Part shown: positions 8,314 through 16,707 of the stretch, one piece after another | How the letters are laid out: every line of letters starts with the position of its first letter | How positions within the stretch are numbered: position 1 is the first letter of the stretch | IMG/VR virus record: IMGVR_UViG_3300038425_000200 | Location: 1-49,545 of that record | Source of the DNA: a virus | Length of the DNA stretch: 49,545 nucleotides | Strand: one strand, 5' to 3' | The notes under the pieces: model-generated | What the model was told of the DNA's origin: nothing | The model's input: the letters and a program-made list of their open reading frames with translations, nothing else | Databases searched by the model: none | Made by a program: the position numbers and the translations under genes

Positions 8314-8769
8314 TTAAAATTTTTGATACGGCCTTATTGTACTCATCATCTCTCCCTTATGCTTTCTTCTCCAAGCCATCTTTCTAAGACGTTTCATGCC
8401 TTCTTTTCCTTCCATAAAGGCGGAAATAATAAACTCCTTAGGTATTTTTAGGACTTCCACAAACCTCCCTGAATTAAGACGATTAATAATCCCCAATTCC
8501 CTAAGTTTATTAGTAAAATAAAGAGTATTGGTTCCTTGAAGATCTCCTTCCATTAGTTTGCCTTTTATTTTAGAAAAAATCTTGTCATAAACATTTTCCC
8601 AAGTTTTTCTTATCTTGTCATTAAGCTCTTCGGGCATTTTATATCCGCACTCACACTCCCTACTTTCATTAGGTAAATCCTTTTTTCCACACTTAGGACA
8701 AACCCATTCCCAAAGGTTTACTTTATTTTCTATTTCCTCATTCAAGCTTAAAAATTCTTTAGCTTTCAT
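8314..8769 (-). CDS. Tagged zinc-ribbon protein next to terminase (151 aa)
   Basis: The start MKAKEFLSLNEEIEN carries a tag with predicted cut LNE|E. Residues about 24-45 form a zinc ribbon (CPKCGKKD...CECGYKMPEE), followed by a helical basic region with WENVYDKIFSKIKGKLM and KRLRKMAWRRKHKG. It follows the terminase with an 11-nt gap and a good AAGGAG site. The basic tail could bind DNA in the head. Confidence 0.8.
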   Translation of the reverse strand: MKAKEFLSLNEEIENKVNLWEWVCPKCGKKDLPNESRECECGYKMPEELNDKIRKTWENVYDKIFSKIKGKLMEGDLQGTNTLYFTNKLRELGIINRLNSGRFVEVLKIPKEFIISAFMEGKEGMKRLRKMAWRRKHKGEMMSTIRPYQKF

Positions 8770-8780
8770 TTCAAATCTCC

Positions 8781-10673
8781 TTAGACATTAATACCCTTCT
8801 CACCTGGCCAAAATGTTTCCATTATTTTTGAAATTTCAGAAGGGGTAGTAGAGGGGTTAAAATAAGCCATTCTATTTTTGTCACTATTTTTGAAAAGATT
8901 GAAAACACTTCCACAAATTCCATCGGCCATATCTTTGGAATAAGGGGAACCATCAGGTCTTTTACCTTCTGGATGGTCTACTTTTTTACCATCTGGAGAA
9001 ACCTCCAGGTCTTCCAATTCTGCTCTGAGTAACTTACTATCTGGCATAAAGATATGTTCCTCAGAAACTTGCGCTCTCAATTTCAAATAAGGGGCGGAAG
9101 TTTTATCCACAGAAATTTCCTCTGTGTTAAATCCTACCCGTTTAAGCATCTGAAGGCAGTCGGCAGATTCATACCCATCCGCTGTAATGCAACCGAAAGA
9201 ATAACCACGTTTGGCCAACCAAAGAATGAAAGCCCTAACCTTAAATAAAGGAATCTGCTGCCCTGTTTTGGACTGAATTGCAAAAGCAAACTCAGCAACT
9301 ATTTCGGGAATATTAACAGTAACTTCATCAAATGTTAGGATATTTCGGGTTCTAATCTCCTTATACTGAGAGATATAAGTACATCCGAAACCCAACCTAT
9401 CCCCAGTCAACCCAATGTCAATATGCAAGTATCTTGGAAATGAAGGGAGATAAACTTTTTCAAAGTAGTCAGGGATCAATGTTTTATTCATGATTTGGTC
9501 ATTGTCATCATTGAAATCAAGCTCAAAATTATCAGGAAAGAGTAGTTCCATACACAGTGCATTATCAAGTTTATCCCGCTGCTTAAAGAGTTTATAACGG
9601 GAGAATGTAGAAACCCCGGCTAAATCTCTTAAAGCACCATTGACATCTGTTTCAAAATCATGCTTGTGTTTTTCTGGAACCTCAATTATTAATTCTTGCT
9701 CTTCCTTAAAAAGAGATTCATTGGTTTGATCAACAATGACAGGATTGGGTTTTAAAATAGATCCCGTAAAAACTTTGAATCGCTTATCTCCTGCATATTT
9801 TTCGGGTTTAACATCCCAAACAGCCGGTTGCCTAATAAACACACCTTCTTGGCCCCTATACTCTTCAATTAGGCTATTGAGCACAGAGGATTTATCAGTC
9901 TCAGAAGAAATAATCCAAATTCGTCCTGGAAAACCACCCTCTTTTCTCATGAACCGGGTTTCCATTCTGCGGAATAGAGAATAGAAGGTTTTCCTGACTT
10001 GTCCAGTTATAACCTCAAAATTGGCTTCATCAATGATAACCTCATAAACATCTCTACCAAGTGAGTGTCCAATTCGGGAACCTGAGAAGAAGTCAATTCG
10101 CTTAGGAAATAGGGTGTCAGTCTTGAATCTCTTTTTGGCCTTACCCATTAATCCTGTAAAATAATCAGATTCAGCCATCATGGATGCAATCTTATCCCAA
10201 ATAACGTCTGTAGCGGATAGGGTGATATTGAATATGGCAAATTCGATACGGGCAGCGGGCAAGCTACCAAGAAACCCTTGAGGATCAGGATTACATAAAA
10301 GCCATTGGAGGTCATAGAGAGCACCGACAGAAGCAGTAGTGGTTTTTCCTACCCCAATAGCCCCTTTGAGGCATACAAGCCAATAAGGGCTATAATTAAT
10401 AGAAGGAAAAATGTCTTTTAAGGCAAGTCTCCAATAGTTTTTTTCATCTGATAAAAGTTCCCCACCAAAGTATTTACCCAAATATGATCGTTCATCTAAG
10501 AAAGATTCAATATCCACTGGAAGAGGATCAAATTTTACTACAGAGCTATACCAATCATTAAGCTTAGCAGAATACTCTTCCAAATTTGCGGCATAATTCT
10601 CTGGCGTAGAATTAATGATTGATTTTCTGGCTTCAGCCAGGGAATCTTTATAATCCTGCAATATCGGATTCAT
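8781..10673 (-). CDS. terL: Terminase large subunit
   Basis: This 630-residue packaging motor has Walker A GAIGVGKT at about 104-111, Walker B VYEVIIDEAN at about 209-218, and a coupling-type motif near IWIISSETD. The C-terminal RNase H-like nuclease has acidic residues in HIDIGLTGDR (D419), TADGYESADC and DMADGICGS. It cuts and pumps genomic DNA through the portal. An endonuclease is inserted immediately upstream, its stop adjoining the start (TAGATG), so the terminase has no clear ribosome binding site of its own and may depend on re-initiation. Confidence 0.95.
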   Translation of the reverse strand: MNPILQDYKDSLAEARKSIINSTPENYAANLEEYSAKLNDWYSSVVKFDPLPVDIESFLDERSYLGKYFGGELLSDEKNYWRLALKDIFPSINYSPYWLVCLKGAIGVGKTTTASVGALYDLQWLLCNPDPQGFLGSLPAARIEFAIFNITLSATDVIWDKIASMMAESDYFTGLMGKAKKRFKTDTLFPKRIDFFSGSRIGHSLGRDVYEVIIDEANFEVITGQVRKTFYSLFRRMETRFMRKEGGFPGRIWIISSETDKSSVLNSLIEEYRGQEGVFIRQPAVWDVKPEKYAGDKRFKVFTGSILKPNPVIVDQTNESLFKEEQELIIEVPEKHKHDFETDVNGALRDLAGVSTFSRYKLFKQRDKLDNALCMELLFPDNFELDFNDDNDQIMNKTLIPDYFEKVYLPSFPRYLHIDIGLTGDRLGFGCTYISQYKEIRTRNILTFDEVTVNIPEIVAEFAFAIQSKTGQQIPLFKVRAFILWLAKRGYSFGCITADGYESADCLQMLKRVGFNTEEISVDKTSAPYLKLRAQVSEEHIFMPDSKLLRAELEDLEVSPDGKKVDHPEGKRPDGSPYSKDMADGICGSVFNLFKNSDKNRMAYFNPSTTPSEISKIMETFWPGEKGINV

Positions 10674-11144
10674 CTACCAAAGACCTGCTTCCTTTTCTCT
10701 ATGGCAATTTGCACAAAGAGGATCACATTTAGCTAATTCTTCAAGATTTTCCGGGGTAATTTTTGTTCTTAACATGCTACCTATATTAAATTTCTTTTCT
10801 TTCGGATCTCTATGGTGAAAATCAATGGCATGAAAACATTTATCATAACCACATTTTGAACATTTATTCAAACCTTGTGGAATTATAATTAGATTCATCC
10901 ATTGTTGGAAACATTTCTTTTGATATAATTTTGTCCTTTCAACAGCTTCTTTTGAATGTTTTAAACGATATTTTTCACTATGACTTCTATGATATTCATA
11001 ATATTCTTCTGTTCTTTCTTCACTTCTTCTTCTTTTCCTCTCACACAATTTACAATAGGAATAATAGCCATATTTTCCTTTTTTACTTTTATAAAATTCT
11101 GTCAAATCCTTTTCTTGTTTACACCTTGAGCATACCTTCTTCAT
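10674..11144 (-). CDS. HNH homing endonuclease with CxxC module
   Basis: I choose the ATG at 11144 because GGGGAGG lies just before it and the protein then starts MKKVCSRCKQEKDLTEFYKS like its paralogue at 18008. The product has an N-terminal double CxxC module, a long basic helix and an HNH core (CSKCGYDKCF, AIDFHHRDP, LCANCHRE). It abuts the terminase start, a typical position for a freestanding homing endonuclease beside a conserved gene. Confidence 0.88.
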   Translation of the reverse strand: MKKVCSRCKQEKDLTEFYKSKKGKYGYYSYCKLCERKRRRSEERTEEYYEYHRSHSEKYRLKHSKEAVERTKLYQKKCFQQWMNLIIIPQGLNKCSKCGYDKCFHAIDFHHRDPKEKKFNIGSMLRTKITPENLEELAKCDPLCANCHREKEAGLW

Positions 11145-11194
11145 AAACCTCCCCTGTTTGAGACAAAATACCGGCAAATATTAACAAATGCAAC

Positions 11195-11212
11195 GTCCCT
11201 CCTAAGAGGGAC
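11195..11212 (-). other. Small perfect hairpin in non-coding gap
   Basis: GTCCCTC and GAGGGAC pair perfectly around a four-base loop. It lies in the 148-nt gap between the proline-rich tagged gene and the endonuclease. It may contribute to termination or mRNA stability. No gene is visible in this gap. Confidence 0.4.
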
Positions 11213-11250
11213 CCCGATCTCTTTATACTCTTGGTACATGAGTCTTAATA

Positions 11251-11282
11251 AATGTTGGCAGTTAGCTCGATCTGCCGACATT
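11251..11282 (-). terminator. Probable intrinsic terminator
   Basis: On the minus strand AATGTCGGCAG pairs with CTGCCAACATT around a ten-base loop and is followed by TATT. It starts about 10 nt after the stop of the 239-residue tagged gene, as expected for a terminator. Confidence 0.55.
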
Positions 11283-11292
11283 TACTTCACAA

Positions 11293-12012
11293 TTATTGCT
11301 TTTTAGAAGCTACCTTACCAATGATTTTCTTTTTGTCTTCAACCTCTACCTCATCACCAGCCTTGACTCCAGCAGCCATTGGAAGGACAAGAAGGGCACC
11401 ATGACCCTGACGAACAGCCACCATACCATCAGCCCTAATTTCCTGAACAATACCCCTGGAAATCTCAGCTTCGGCCAATTTGCCGAATCTCTTTAAAAGC
11501 CTCTGGCCACGGCTAAAGGATTCTCCACCAGGAAGAGGAGTTTCCATTGAAGGATTTTCATGAGACATATCCCCACCATCAATCGGAGGGGTTTCCAAAT
11601 CTCCAGCAGCACCATCCTCAGGAGGAGGTTCAGGAAGCTTGGGCATGGCGGTAATGGCATCAAATTGATCCCCCTTGGATACGTTCTTTTCGTTTCCTTC
11701 AGGGGCTTCCTCTACTTCACAAGGAAGAGCGGTAACAGCCTGAGTTTCGGGATCAATCACTGGATCACCCGTAACCTTGTAAGTAATTTCAGGAATGTCC
11801 TTATCATTGAAAATATCCCCAGTCTTTAACTGAGAAAAGAATTCATTATCGTAATTAAGGACATTAGGATCTGCGGCAGGAAGTTCCATACCACCATCAG
11901 GGGGAGGTGGAGGGGTATCTGTAATAGTAGGCTCAGATCCTAAAGCCCCTACTGCGTCATCCTGCTCTTTAATCTTGTTCAGAATTTCCATCAACTTGGT
12001 AACTTGCTTCAT
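11293..12012 (-). CDS. Tagged proline-rich virion protein (239 aa)
   Basis: The start MKQVTKLMEILNKIKEQDD has a longer tag ending IKE|Q. The middle (about 30-150) is rich in Pro, Glu, Asp and Gly. A possible second cut site lies in FGKLAEAE near 183. The C-terminal ~60 residues form a compact beta domain (GIVQEIRADGMVAVRQGHGA, KAGDEVEVEDKKKIIGKV) like a small beta-barrel. This suggests a head protein made of tag, linker and barrel. AGGAGG precedes the ATG. Confidence 0.8.
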   Translation of the reverse strand: MKQVTKLMEILNKIKEQDDAVGALGSEPTITDTPPPPPDGGMELPAADPNVLNYDNEFFSQLKTGDIFNDKDIPEITYKVTGDPVIDPETQAVTALPCEVEEAPEGNEKNVSKGDQFDAITAMPKLPEPPPEDGAAGDLETPPIDGGDMSHENPSMETPLPGGESFSRGQRLLKRFGKLAEAEISRGIVQEIRADGMVAVRQGHGALLVLPMAAGVKAGDEVEVEDKKKIIGKVASKKQ

Positions 12013-12016
12013 TTTA

Positions 12017-12658
12017 CTACCTCCTATTATTTACTATTTGTTTTTGTTTTTCCTTAACAACCCATTTTATTTCTTCCAGAATAGCAGCCTCAATATCACG
12101 CTTAGCCGCTTTATCCTCAAATGACGTTGGTTCCTTAAGAGTATAAGATTTCATTTTCTCTACAGAGTTCAGGTTATCATGGGTTTTCTGCAGAGTATTA
12201 TGCAATTCTAAAAGATAATTTGATCCTATTTCCAAATTTTTCGTAACTGTTTTATAAAGCTCTATCCGCTCTAATGAAGTAAGATCCCCAATCTTGGTAT
12301 TATCCAAAAGATATTCATCTAATTTGGATGAAGTCTTTCTGGTTTTTTGCATTTGCTCATAGATATATCCAGCTTGAGACATTAATCCAGCTTCCATCTT
12401 GAAAACACCCACAGGCATCTTCTCTGGATAATTCTCCATAGTAACTTCATATCCTGGAATAGTATCTACGTCTAAAATACCACTATCATCACCAGATTTT
12501 CCAGAATCTATCCCCATAGGCTGATCAATATGTGTTCCATCAAATAAGACCAAACCTGTAGGCTCAGGAGAGGGTTTGGATGTATATTTAACCCCAAGCT
12601 CTATTTGATCCCATCTCTCAGGCTGGGGGGGAGGGGATATAATTTCATTGCCAATCAT
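12017..12658 (-). CDS. Hypothetical head-region protein (213 aa)
   Basis: The N-terminal half is Pro/Gly/Asp-rich (SPPPQPERWDQIELGVKY, PMGIDSGKSGDD). The C-terminal half is helical (KLDEYLLDNTKIGDLTSLER, YLLELHNTLQKTHDNL, AAILEEIKWVVKEKQKQ). It lies between two tagged genes but has no tag. A small terminase or scaffold is possible from position but I see no diagnostic motif. Confidence 0.7.
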   Translation of the reverse strand: MIGNEIISPPPQPERWDQIELGVKYTSKPSPEPTGLVLFDGTHIDQPMGIDSGKSGDDSGILDVDTIPGYEVTMENYPEKMPVGVFKMEAGLMSQAGYIYEQMQKTRKTSSKLDEYLLDNTKIGDLTSLERIELYKTVTKNLEIGSNYLLELHNTLQKTHDNLNSVEKMKSYTLKEPTSFEDKAAKRDIEAAILEEIKWVVKEKQKQIVNNRR

Positions 12659-12763
12659 TTTTTATCCTTTGCAACCGGGGTCATTGGTCTTACCGCCCAC
12701 GTATTCTGGGATCTAACAGCCAAGCCCCTTTAAATGGAGGGTTTGTCCCTCTACCTCCTTTTA

Positions 12764-13141
12764 TTACTTGGCCACTACTGAAGCATGAACAGAAGATAGC
12801 TCCCCTAAACAGGTAATTATGTCACCTAATTTCTTGGCATTCTCTTCAGCTTCCTGGCTTGTGAATTTTCCTGACTTGGCAATCACGCAGAAACCATCCT
12901 CACGTACACCCAAGGAAACAAAACCCCTGGAAGCATCGGCAAGGCCACCATCCAACTGCCAACCTGTGAATGATCGGGTACTCTTAACTCCGAATTTACT
13001 AAGAATTTCCTGTATTTGGGTAATGGTCTGAGAAGTAAATCCAGCAGGTTTTGGACCATCAATCTGTCCACCAGCCACAGCACCTGGACCCGCAGGGGCC
13101 TCTTGTTCAAGAATATTCAACACTTCCTTAGCTTTAGCCAT
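12764..13141 (-). CDS. Tagged protein (125 aa)
   Basis: A canonical tag, MAKAKEVLNILEQEAP (cut ILE|Q), is followed by a Gly/Ala/Pro linker and a folded domain of about 90 residues (ITQIQEILSKFGVKSTRSF, GFVSLGVREDGFCVIAKSG, AEENAKKLGDIITCLGE). GGAGG precedes the ATG. The 105-nt gap after its stop shows only a short GAGGG/CCCTC hairpin. Function is unknown. Confidence 0.8.
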   Translation of the reverse strand: MAKAKEVLNILEQEAPAGPGAVAGGQIDGPKPAGFTSQTITQIQEILSKFGVKSTRSFTGWQLDGGLADASRGFVSLGVREDGFCVIAKSGKFTSQEAEENAKKLGDIITCLGELSSVHASVVAK

Positions 13142-13730
13142 GATTATTTTCCTCCAATTTCATTAACATTAAATACATTCTAAAATAAATTTCCCATTGA
13201 ACTCTATTTTTATTTACTTTAAAATTACATGATACACACAAAAGAGCAAAATTATCTTCTTGATTATTGTTTTTATCATAGTCTATATGATGAGGAATAT
13301 TAGCTTGTTTTTTACAAAGAACGCAAGTATGATTAAATTTTTCTCTAATATGTTTTTTTAACTCATCATTAAATCCAGGTCCATAAGGATATGTGGAAAT
13401 TCCACCTTTCCAATTAGGAGATTTCTCCCCTGAATTCTGTTTATTTCTTTCAGCAAGATCAAGTCTTTTTCTACCAAAATTAGGACTTTTCTCACCCGTT
13501 CTACCAAACATTGGACCTTTTGTACCAAACCAAGAAGACTTTTCTCCTGAATTTTTTCTATTTCTTTCAACAGTATCAAGTCTTTTTCTTCCTCTCATAT
13601 GATGACTATGTATAAATCTATTTCCTGGTTTAGAATACTGGCCACAATTACATTCGCATAACTTAGGTTCCGGTTTTAATTTTCTTTTTAATTTATTTCG
13701 TTCAGCAACATCTGGTCTTTTATTCCCCAT
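13134..13730 (-). CDS. NUMOD3-HNH homing endonuclease
   Basis: The product has an N-terminal CECNCGQ...HSHHMRG module, NUMOD3-like repeats (GEKSSWFGTKGPMFGR, GEKSPNFGRKR, GEKSPNWKGG) and an HNH core with CVLC, IPHHIDYDK and LCVSCNFKVNKNRVQWE. The core is close to those at 26561, 31203 and 40810. Its 3' end overlaps the start of the tagged gene 12764-13141 and contains that gene's ribosome binding site. Confidence 0.9.
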   Translation of the reverse strand: MGNKRPDVAERNKLKRKLKPEPKLCECNCGQYSKPGNRFIHSHHMRGRKRLDTVERNRKNSGEKSSWFGTKGPMFGRTGEKSPNFGRKRLDLAERNKQNSGEKSPNWKGGISTYPYGPGFNDELKKHIREKFNHTCVLCKKQANIPHHIDYDKNNNQEDNFALLCVSCNFKVNKNRVQWEIYFRMYLMLMKLEENNHG

Positions 13731-13739
13731 TACTCCCCT

Positions 13740-14435
13740 TTATTTAGTAGGCTTGTCTGTCACCCCATTTAGGCTAAGGATACCATATTCCCCCCCAACT
13801 TCTACCTCATGGCCATATCCACGGCCGGCAAAGGCCCAAATTCGCCTTCCAAGGAACTTTATTGGCTTACCTATCCACTCATCAGGGGCTCCATTTAAGT
13901 GTTGAACAGAGCCCACGTAAAGCTGGGGTACAGGCTTATCAGTATCTATATGGATTAAATTACCATCCTTGGTTATTTTCTCATCTTCAAAACTCTTTTG
14001 TGAGTAAACTGGTCCTGTATCATTTGGGGCCTTTCCTTGCTTGATCCAGGAATCTAATTCTTTCCCATCCCGTGGTTTACCAGATACAGCTTTATCCTGC
14101 TCTACTTTTAATGGCTCCATGGGTTTATCCTCTGTATTTCCACCCATCACCGAAATAGAACTCCACTGCTCTTTCTTTTTATTATCTTCTTCACTCAAGA
14201 ATTTAATTATCTCTTTTGCTCTAGTAGAAGCCCCAACAAAAGCAAACATGGATTCATTCCTTTTCTGTTCAATCAGATTAAGTTTATTCTTAATCTTAAT
14301 CTGTTCCATCTTGCTTCTATGGGGTAACTCTTCACCCATCTTTTCACGCACAAGATCATTCATCTTCCCAGTGGATTCTCCAAGGGTTTTGGCAAGTTCC
14401 TCCAAAGTATGTTTCAACAAATCGGCTTTATTCAT
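13740..14435 (-). CDS. Tagged-like head protein with internal tag-like motif (231 aa)
   Basis: The start MNKADLLKHTLEELAKTLGE is a looser tag (TLE|E). A second tag-like stretch, RAKEIIKFLSEED, occurs near residues 72-84, after a helical region. The C-terminal domain is beta-rich (IHIDTDKPVPQLYVGSVQH, KPIKFLGRRIWAFAGRGYGH). Its ATG overlaps the stop of the membrane/coiled-coil gene (TAATG-type). The internal motif could be a second processing site that releases the C-terminal domain. Confidence 0.75.
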   Translation of the reverse strand: MNKADLLKHTLEELAKTLGESTGKMNDLVREKMGEELPHRSKMEQIKIKNKLNLIEQKRNESMFAFVGASTRAKEIIKFLSEEDNKKKEQWSSISVMGGNTEDKPMEPLKVEQDKAVSGKPRDGKELDSWIKQGKAPNDTGPVYSQKSFEDEKITKDGNLIHIDTDKPVPQLYVGSVQHLNGAPDEWIGKPIKFLGRRIWAFAGRGYGHEVEVGGEYGILSLNGVTDKPTK

Positions 14436-14788
14436 TATCTCACTGATTCAATACTTTTCTTGTTAAGATCATTGAGAATTGATTTCAATTCATCATTTTG
14501 TTTGGTAAGATTACTATGTTCTTCCTTAACTGATTTAGGCATTTGTTTTCCCTCATAGCGATCTTCTAATTTATTCATCCTATCCTCAACCGATCTTTGT
14601 TGAAAAGAAAATCCCATATATTGCTGAGTTTTCTTAACTTCTGAAACCTCCCCTGCCAAAGCATTATGGTCTTTGACAAGAGTATAACGGTGATCCACCC
14701 AAAGTAGAATCCCGCTAATAGAAGTCAGTAGAGCTATAATTCCCCCAATAACTGCAAGCTTTTGAGCTAAATTTTCAAACTTAAACAT
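14435..14788 (-). CDS. Single-TM coiled-coil protein (117 aa)
   Basis: Residues about 9-30 (LAVIGGIIALLTSISGILLW) form one transmembrane segment near the N-terminus, followed by a long charged coiled coil (VEDRMNKLEDRYEG, NLTKQNDELKSILNDLNKKS). This layout fits an i-spanin-like, holin-accessory or virion membrane protein. No motif decides between them. It is coupled to the following gene by overlap. Confidence 0.7.
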   Translation of the reverse strand: MFKFENLAQKLAVIGGIIALLTSISGILLWVDHRYTLVKDHNALAGEVSEVKKTQQYMGFSFQQRSVEDRMNKLEDRYEGKQMPKSVKEEHSNLTKQNDELKSILNDLNKKSIESVR

Positions 14789-14798
14789 ATCATCCTCC

Positions 14799-15125
14799 TT
14801 ATGGAGAAGTAACTTTAGGAAGATTTTTTACATAAATTTCATGCTGTCCAGTTACATGACCATGAGGAATATCGCATTCAATAGTCAATAAATGAATTTC
14901 CCCAACCTGATCCTCATCAGTATCATTGACTATCCTATTTTCATTTGACGTTACCAAAACACTAACATTAGGAGAAGTAACCACTAAGGAAGTTACAGGA
15001 CGTATATTTGTTCCTGAAGCTACATCATCAATACGAGTAGTTACATTTGTTGGGGTAACTGGACTCTTATTTTCATCCAAAAATGTGATAGGAATATAAC
15101 AGAATGTCTTTTCATTTACTTCCAA
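14799..15125 (-). CDS. Small beta-rich structural protein, TTG start (108 aa)
   Basis: GGAG lies six bases before a TTG that gives MEVNEKTFCYIPITFLDEN. The body alternates beta strands and turns with many Thr, Val and Asn residues, like immunoglobulin-type head-decoration or tail proteins (NVTTRIDDVASGTNIRPV, HVTGQHEIYVKNLP). Its place at the boundary between head and tail genes suggests a structural role, with low certainty. Confidence 0.65.
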   Translation of the reverse strand: MEVNEKTFCYIPITFLDENKSPVTPTNVTTRIDDVASGTNIRPVTSLVVTSPNVSVLVTSNENRIVNDTDEDQVGEIHLLTIECDIPHGHVTGQHEIYVKNLPKVTSP

Positions 15126-15134
15126 TTTAATCTC

Positions 15135-15917
15135 CTAGTAATAATCAAAAGAATTTACCGATATGGATTCCTCAAAATGATTTTGATGAATTCTCTCAGC
15201 TAAAGATAAAAATTCATCATGGGCCATATCAGCTTTAGCTATATTGCAGGGTCTACAAGAAGAAACACAATTTTCTATAGTATATCCTTTAGTATTATCT
15301 ACTCTGTCAATTCCATTATAAATAAAATCTCCATTATTAAAATTAGACTTATTTATATTAGATGGCTCTAATCCACAATAATAACAATTCTTTTGAGATA
15401 ATTCTAAAAATTGTTCAAAAGATAATTCAAATGAAAGATTTCTTTCTTCTGCATGTTTTATATAGGATCTATAAATAGTCCTTTTAGCGGCTTCCCCAAA
15501 AGGAAGAGTATGATTATCATGATTGAAGCAACCACAACTCTTTGTATTTTCAGAAGTTAAACAAATTCCAATAATTATAACTTCTTTTCCACAATCACAC
15601 TTACAAAGCCATAATGAATGACTATTTTTATTACTTCCTTTTCTCTCAATAACTACTAATCTCCCAAATCTTTTTCCAGTTAAATCTTTAATATTTTTAG
15701 GAGATTTGCCTTTACTTCTTATAGCCACTGTTTCCTTACGATAGCATCCACAGCTTTTGGTATTTCCTTTTCTTAAATTATTCCCACTAATTTCTTTTTC
15801 ATTACCACAATCACATTTACATAGCCATAATGCATAACCAAATTTAGTTCCAACTCTTTTAATTACTGTTAAATATCCAAATCTCTTCCCCATTAAATCA
15901 ATAATTGATTTACCCAT
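15135..15917 (-). CDS. HNH homing endonuclease with paired SCGC zinc modules
   Basis: This is a close paralogue of 5046-5861. It has two repeated modules (RFGYLTVIKR...WLCKCDCGNEKEI...SCGC and RFGRLVVIER...WLCKCDCGKE...SCGC) and an HNH core with YNGIDRVDNTKGYTIENC and CRPCNIAKADM. AAAGGAG precedes the ATG. It sits between two structural genes. Confidence 0.9.
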   Translation of the reverse strand: MGKSIIDLMGKRFGYLTVIKRVGTKFGYALWLCKCDCGNEKEISGNNLRKGNTKSCGCYRKETVAIRSKGKSPKNIKDLTGKRFGRLVVIERKGSNKNSHSLWLCKCDCGKEVIIIGICLTSENTKSCGCFNHDNHTLPFGEAAKRTIYRSYIKHAEERNLSFELSFEQFLELSQKNCYYCGLEPSNINKSNFNNGDFIYNGIDRVDNTKGYTIENCVSSCRPCNIAKADMAHDEFLSLAERIHQNHFEESISVNSFDYY

Positions 15918-15940
15918 ATTTCTCCTTTAATATAAATAGT

Positions 15941-16693
15941 TTATGTGCTCTGACCGGCTAATTCGAAGGTCACGCTTGTTTTTGTAGCCACATCAGCAGA
16001 GGATAATGCAAGAGACATCCATATTCCCTGAGCAGCCCCAGGACTAAGATTTTGGGAGTTAGCCACATTTTTAGTGGTAACATTAATAGTCTCAGAAGGA
16101 GCGGTCAATCTATTAGTTACAGAATCACTACCATCTAGGGAACTTTCTAATCCAAAAGCTATTCTACCATTAGGATCTACTCCAATTCGGTTAGTTAATT
16201 GAGCAACCGTAGCCAAAGTTAAAGCCAAACTCCCATGAGTATTCTTGATAAAGAATTTTTCATAATAAGTCTTGCTTCCTACAGAAGGGGCTGCGGCATT
16301 GTAGAAAGGTCTCCTAACTGTAATGATTCCTGGCTCCATAGTTATAAGGATTGCCCCTCCTGTAGTTTTCGTGATTGTAATTGTTCCTGCTGCAGGTGAA
16401 AGAAGTTGTACCTTCAATATCCGCTCAAGTGTAACAATTAAAGGTATTGGAGTAATACCCATTAAAGTTGTACTACCAGTAATTATGACACCCGATACAT
16501 CTCTTCCCCAGTAATAGAAACCCATTGTATCTCCAGGATCAGATGAAACTACTGTAATACCATCAGGAGCAGAGATATCAGTAAAATCAATCTTAGTTGT
16601 CAGATCAATAGCCCCACCTTGGGGAGATCCAGAATCAGTTTCCTGCATATTTGCAGAACCATAATCTTTAAGGTCTGTAGGTGCAACTGACAT
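15941..16693 (-). CDS. Tail or decoration structural protein (250 aa)
   Basis: The product is rich in Thr, Ser, Gly and Ile and looks all-beta (AAGTITITKTTGGAILITME, LTLATVAQLTNRIGVDPNGR, TKTSVTFELAGQ). No enzyme motifs or tag are present. Composition and position next to the repeat protein and fibre genes argue for an exposed tail or neck protein. Confidence 0.65.
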   Translation of the reverse strand: MSVAPTDLKDYGSANMQETDSGSPQGGAIDLTTKIDFTDISAPDGITVVSSDPGDTMGFYYWGRDVSGVIITGSTTLMGITPIPLIVTLERILKVQLLSPAAGTITITKTTGGAILITMEPGIITVRRPFYNAAAPSVGSKTYYEKFFIKNTHGSLALTLATVAQLTNRIGVDPNGRIAFGLESSLDGSDSVTNRLTAPSETINVTTKNVANSQNLSPGAAQGIWMSLALSSADVATKTSVTFELAGQST

Positions 16694-16707
16694 TTTAATC
16701 CTCCTAA

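Noticed and set aside
11145-11292. Possible tRNA in a gap with two hairpins
   Set aside because: The stems do not form an acceptor, anticodon and T-arm set, and the loop lengths are wrong. They fit a terminator and a small hairpin instead.
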